In this document: positions 24,412 to 25,590 of the stretch, piece by piece
Layout of the letters: every line of letters starts with the position of its first letter
Numbering within the stretch: the first letter of the stretch is position 1
Program-made: the position numbers and the translations under genes
Assembly: GCA_910584865.1 (NCBI GenBank)
Contig: CAJUCE010000047.1
Location: 1-25,590, forward strand
Source of the DNA: an uncultured Acetatifactor sp.
GTDB taxonomy: Bacteria; Bacillota; Clostridia; Lachnospirales; Lachnospiraceae
Reading direction: 5' to 3'
Length of the DNA stretch: 25,590 nt
The notes under the pieces: model-generated
Database searches by the model: none
What the model saw: only the letters and a program-made list of their open reading frames with translations
What the model was told of the DNA's origin: nothing

Positions 24412-24588
24412 TTACCGTTTCTCCTTATTACCTTTACTAAAGTATCCAATTACAACCATCACAAAACCAGCCAACACAAGAATAACAGCAGGCCAGAAAA
24501 CATATATCGGCATAATCTCTAATCCTGCAAGAATAAGTAAAGCGATAACCAAAAGCGTCAAACTATTACCAAACATAATTTTTTTCAT
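24412..24588 (-). CDS. Very small membrane protein
   Basis: A 58-residue protein beginning MKKIMFGNSLTLLVIALLIL and almost entirely hydrophobic, with two spans (about 7-25 and 30-50) and a basic end (SKGNKEKR). ATG 24588 has AGGG 8 bases upstream; the longer frame to 24660 lacks a site and its N-terminus does not look coding. It follows the GGADGPT-bearing gene by 25 bases. Its role is unknown. Confidence 0.65.
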   Translation of the reverse strand: MKKIMFGNSLTLLVIALLILAGLEIMPIYVFWPAVILVLAGFVMVVIGYFSKGNKEKR

Positions 24589-24613
24589 TCTGATCACCCT
24601 CTCAAAATGGAAT

Positions 24614-24856
24614 TTATTTTTTTCTTGCAAAAATAAAAATACCAATCGCAAGCAAAACAATTCCCACGATTATTCCTATAATTGCTGGAGTACCTCCAAT
24701 TTTGCCAGCAATAAATATTGAAGTAGGACCATCTGCCCCGCCAATAACAGACACTGATTTCGCTACTGACATTTGTTCATTTACCTTGAAAACCAGATTT
24801 ATTGCTGCCATTATAATTCCTATTACTGACAAAGTAATTCCTATTGCCTTTTTCAT
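24614..24856 (-). CDS. Small membrane protein with an OadB-type GGADGPT signature
   Basis: An 80-residue protein: N-terminal span (MKKAIGITLSVIGIIMAAIN), a loop, the sequence VIGGADGPTSIFIAGKIG, and a C-terminal span (AIIGIIVGIVLLAIGIFIFA). GADGPT followed by Ile-Phe is the conserved loop in the beta subunits of sodium-pumping decarboxylases (OadB/GcdB), where it lies in the ion pathway. Those proteins are about 400 residues, so this one lacks nearly all of the pump and no alpha or gamma subunit lies near. Databases may call such proteins decarboxylase subunit beta. ATG 24856 has GAGGAG 8 bases upstream; ATG 24880 is less likely. The role is unknown. Confidence 0.74.
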   Translation of the reverse strand: MKKAIGITLSVIGIIMAAINLVFKVNEQMSVAKSVSVIGGADGPTSIFIAGKIGGTPAIIGIIVGIVLLAIGIFIFARKK

Positions 24857-24910
24857 GCACTCATCTCCTCTAAATTCCAATTTTCCAGTATAGCAAACTG
24901 AAAGTTACAT

Positions 24911-25177
24911 TTACTTGCCAGCTGTTTGCTTTCGCTTTGGGCGACAAGCAAAGTAGATAGCAAGAAAAATAATGGTAGGAATATTCCCCAACAGCCATAC
25001 AAAAAACACTTGCCAAATTAGTGTGCCGGCCGACATATTAAAAGGATAAAGAAAACCAAACAAAAAAGAAATAACAGATAAAATAAGTCCAGGCCATTTG
25101 CGTTCTGTCCGCGACAGAAAAATTTGTAACAAGATGATACCAATTAAAAAAGCTAATGCTAAAATTGCGCGAACCAT
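24911..25177 (-). CDS. Small membrane protein, first gene of the array
   Basis: An 88-residue protein, MVRAILALAFLIGIILLQIF, with three or four hydrophobic spans (about 3-20, 30-47, 55-75) and a basic, Lys-Arg-rich end (RPKRKQTAGK). The family is unknown, though proteins of this look are common in Lachnospiraceae. GGGAGG lies 7 bases before ATG 25177. As the most upstream minus-strand gene it should lie just behind the main promoter, but I could not find a convincing -10/-35 pair in the 60 bases before it. Confidence 0.72.
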   Translation of the reverse strand: MVRAILALAFLIGIILLQIFLSRTERKWPGLILSVISFLFGFLYPFNMSAGTLIWQVFFVWLLGNIPTIIFLAIYFACRPKRKQTAGK

Positions 25178-25215
25178 AATATTCCTCCCAATCCCGATTG
25201 TGATTTGATGATTTT

Positions 25216-25373
25216 TAAGGGAAACATTAGCTGTTATATTTTATTAATAAATTCTCCGCTAACCCTTGAAAACACTAAGTTTGTCGCAGGTGAGCTTTCC
25301 CTTATAGTTTCCCTCATGTTATATCTTCCCACAAGGCATTACGAACCCTGATAAGGGAAAAAATGAGGGAAAC
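25216..25373. repeat. Iterated GGGAAA boxes in inverted pairs
   Basis: TAAGGGAAAC at 25216-25225, TTTCCCTTAT at 25296-25305, GTTTCCCTCAT at 25307-25317, ATAAGGGAAA at 25351-25360 and ATGAGGGAAAC at 25363-25373. The pairs 25296/25307 and 25351/25363 start 11 and 12 bases apart, about one helical turn, and face each other as inverted repeats with a 33-45 base gap. They lie between the first array gene (minus strand) and the plus-strand gene at 25467. They resemble arm-type recombinase sites or an operator cluster. The 289-base gap between the two genes otherwise holds nothing that I can call. Confidence 0.55.
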
Positions 25374-25424
25374 AAAATCACATAAAACATTATAACACAT
25401 AATATACGGGAATTGGTAAACTGA

Positions 25425-25439
25425 TTGAAATGCTTTCAA
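25425..25439. promoter_or_regulatory. Short palindrome before the plus-strand gene
   Basis: TTGAAA-TGC-TTTCAA is a perfect 6-bp inverted repeat with a 3-base centre, ending 27 bases before ATG 25467. It could be a small operator or a weak hairpin in the leader. Short palindromes occur by chance in AT-rich DNA. Confidence 0.25.
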
Positions 25440-25466
25440 AAAATCAATGAAAAGAGGACAGATAAA

Positions 25467-25590
25467 ATGAATATGATTTGCGCAACATACAATATCCACC
25501 ATAACAGCATTGACGTATATACCTATGCAGGTTACTTCTTGCGGATAGACTGCAATAAAGCAGAAGAAGGATTGAAAACTACTCCCTGCT
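25467..25590 (+). CDS. Start of a small mobile-element protein, cut by the window
   Basis: Begins MNMICATYNIHHNSIDVYTY, then AGYFLRIDCNKAEEGLKTTP, and is open to the end of the window (41 codons seen). The start ATG 25467 has GAGG 9 bases upstream. The first 30 residues have the strand-turn-strand pattern with a central Asp-Cys that I recall from small proteins carried by integrative conjugative elements (DUF6061-like), but the window holds too little to be sure. It reads in the opposite direction to the whole array, with the GGGAAA boxes between. Confidence 0.5.
   Translation, partial: MNMICATYNIHHNSIDVYTYAGYFLRIDCNKAEEGLKTTPC

Noticed and set aside
25314..25502. A 62-codon minus-strand frame over the right-hand intergenic region
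   Set aside because: It crosses the GGGAAA boxes and the start of the plus-strand gene, has no ribosome site and a low-complexity Phe/Cys/Ile-rich content.
1..25590. CRISPR array, tRNA, rRNA or riboswitch
   Set aside because: No regularly spaced direct repeats, cloverleaf or known riboswitch core was found by eye on either strand.

Overview
The window reads as part of a low-to-medium GC Clostridia chromosome, most likely a gut Lachnospiraceae. I infer this from the strong AGGAGG-type ribosome binding sites, the mix of small accessory families and the style of the flanking mobile-element genes. No rRNA, tRNA or other marker gene is present, so the taxon is an inference. Almost everything from 1081 to 25177 lies on the minus strand, closely packed and often with short gaps or overlaps. 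Read it right to left.

Left edge (1-1080): the 5' third of an IS1634-type transposase carrying a nonsense codon, broken off near 778 and joined in another frame to what looks like the tail of a small conjugative-element protein (DUF6618-like). Right edge (25467 onward): a plus-strand gene starts, resembling another small element-borne protein. Iterated GGGAAA boxes lie upstream of it. The island may therefore sit inside, or replace part of, an integrative element.

Centre: a dense array of about 30 small and medium genes. Seven encode SMI1/KNR4 (SUKH-type) proteins (3531, 5017, 7331, 8111, 8998, 19136 and 22615, by left coordinate). SUKH proteins are known immunity proteins of polymorphic toxin systems. 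The rest include a DUF4291 protein, an Imm70 gene broken by a stop, two lipoproteins with internally duplicated domains (XAC2610-like and DUF5104-like), a third small lipoprotein, a DUF4299-like protein, a two-CxxC zinc-knuckle protein, several tiny membrane proteins (one carrying the GGADGPT signature of the sodium-pump decarboxylase beta subunit), and several unknown acidic or helical proteins. I found no toxin, secretion gene, recombinase or CRISPR array. The simplest reading is an orphan immunity-gene island that accumulates, duplicates and loses protective genes.

Decay is frequent and detailed. One ancestral reading frame of about 755 codons (1081-3346) is split into three frames by two events, both at A5 runs. 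A 68-codon gene (7101-7308) has one extra base. Imm70 has an in-frame TAA but its C-terminal third still reads through. The stretch 13735-14232 has no clean frame. Several very small frames (11038-11142, 23782-23883, 23846-23962) could be genes or remnants.
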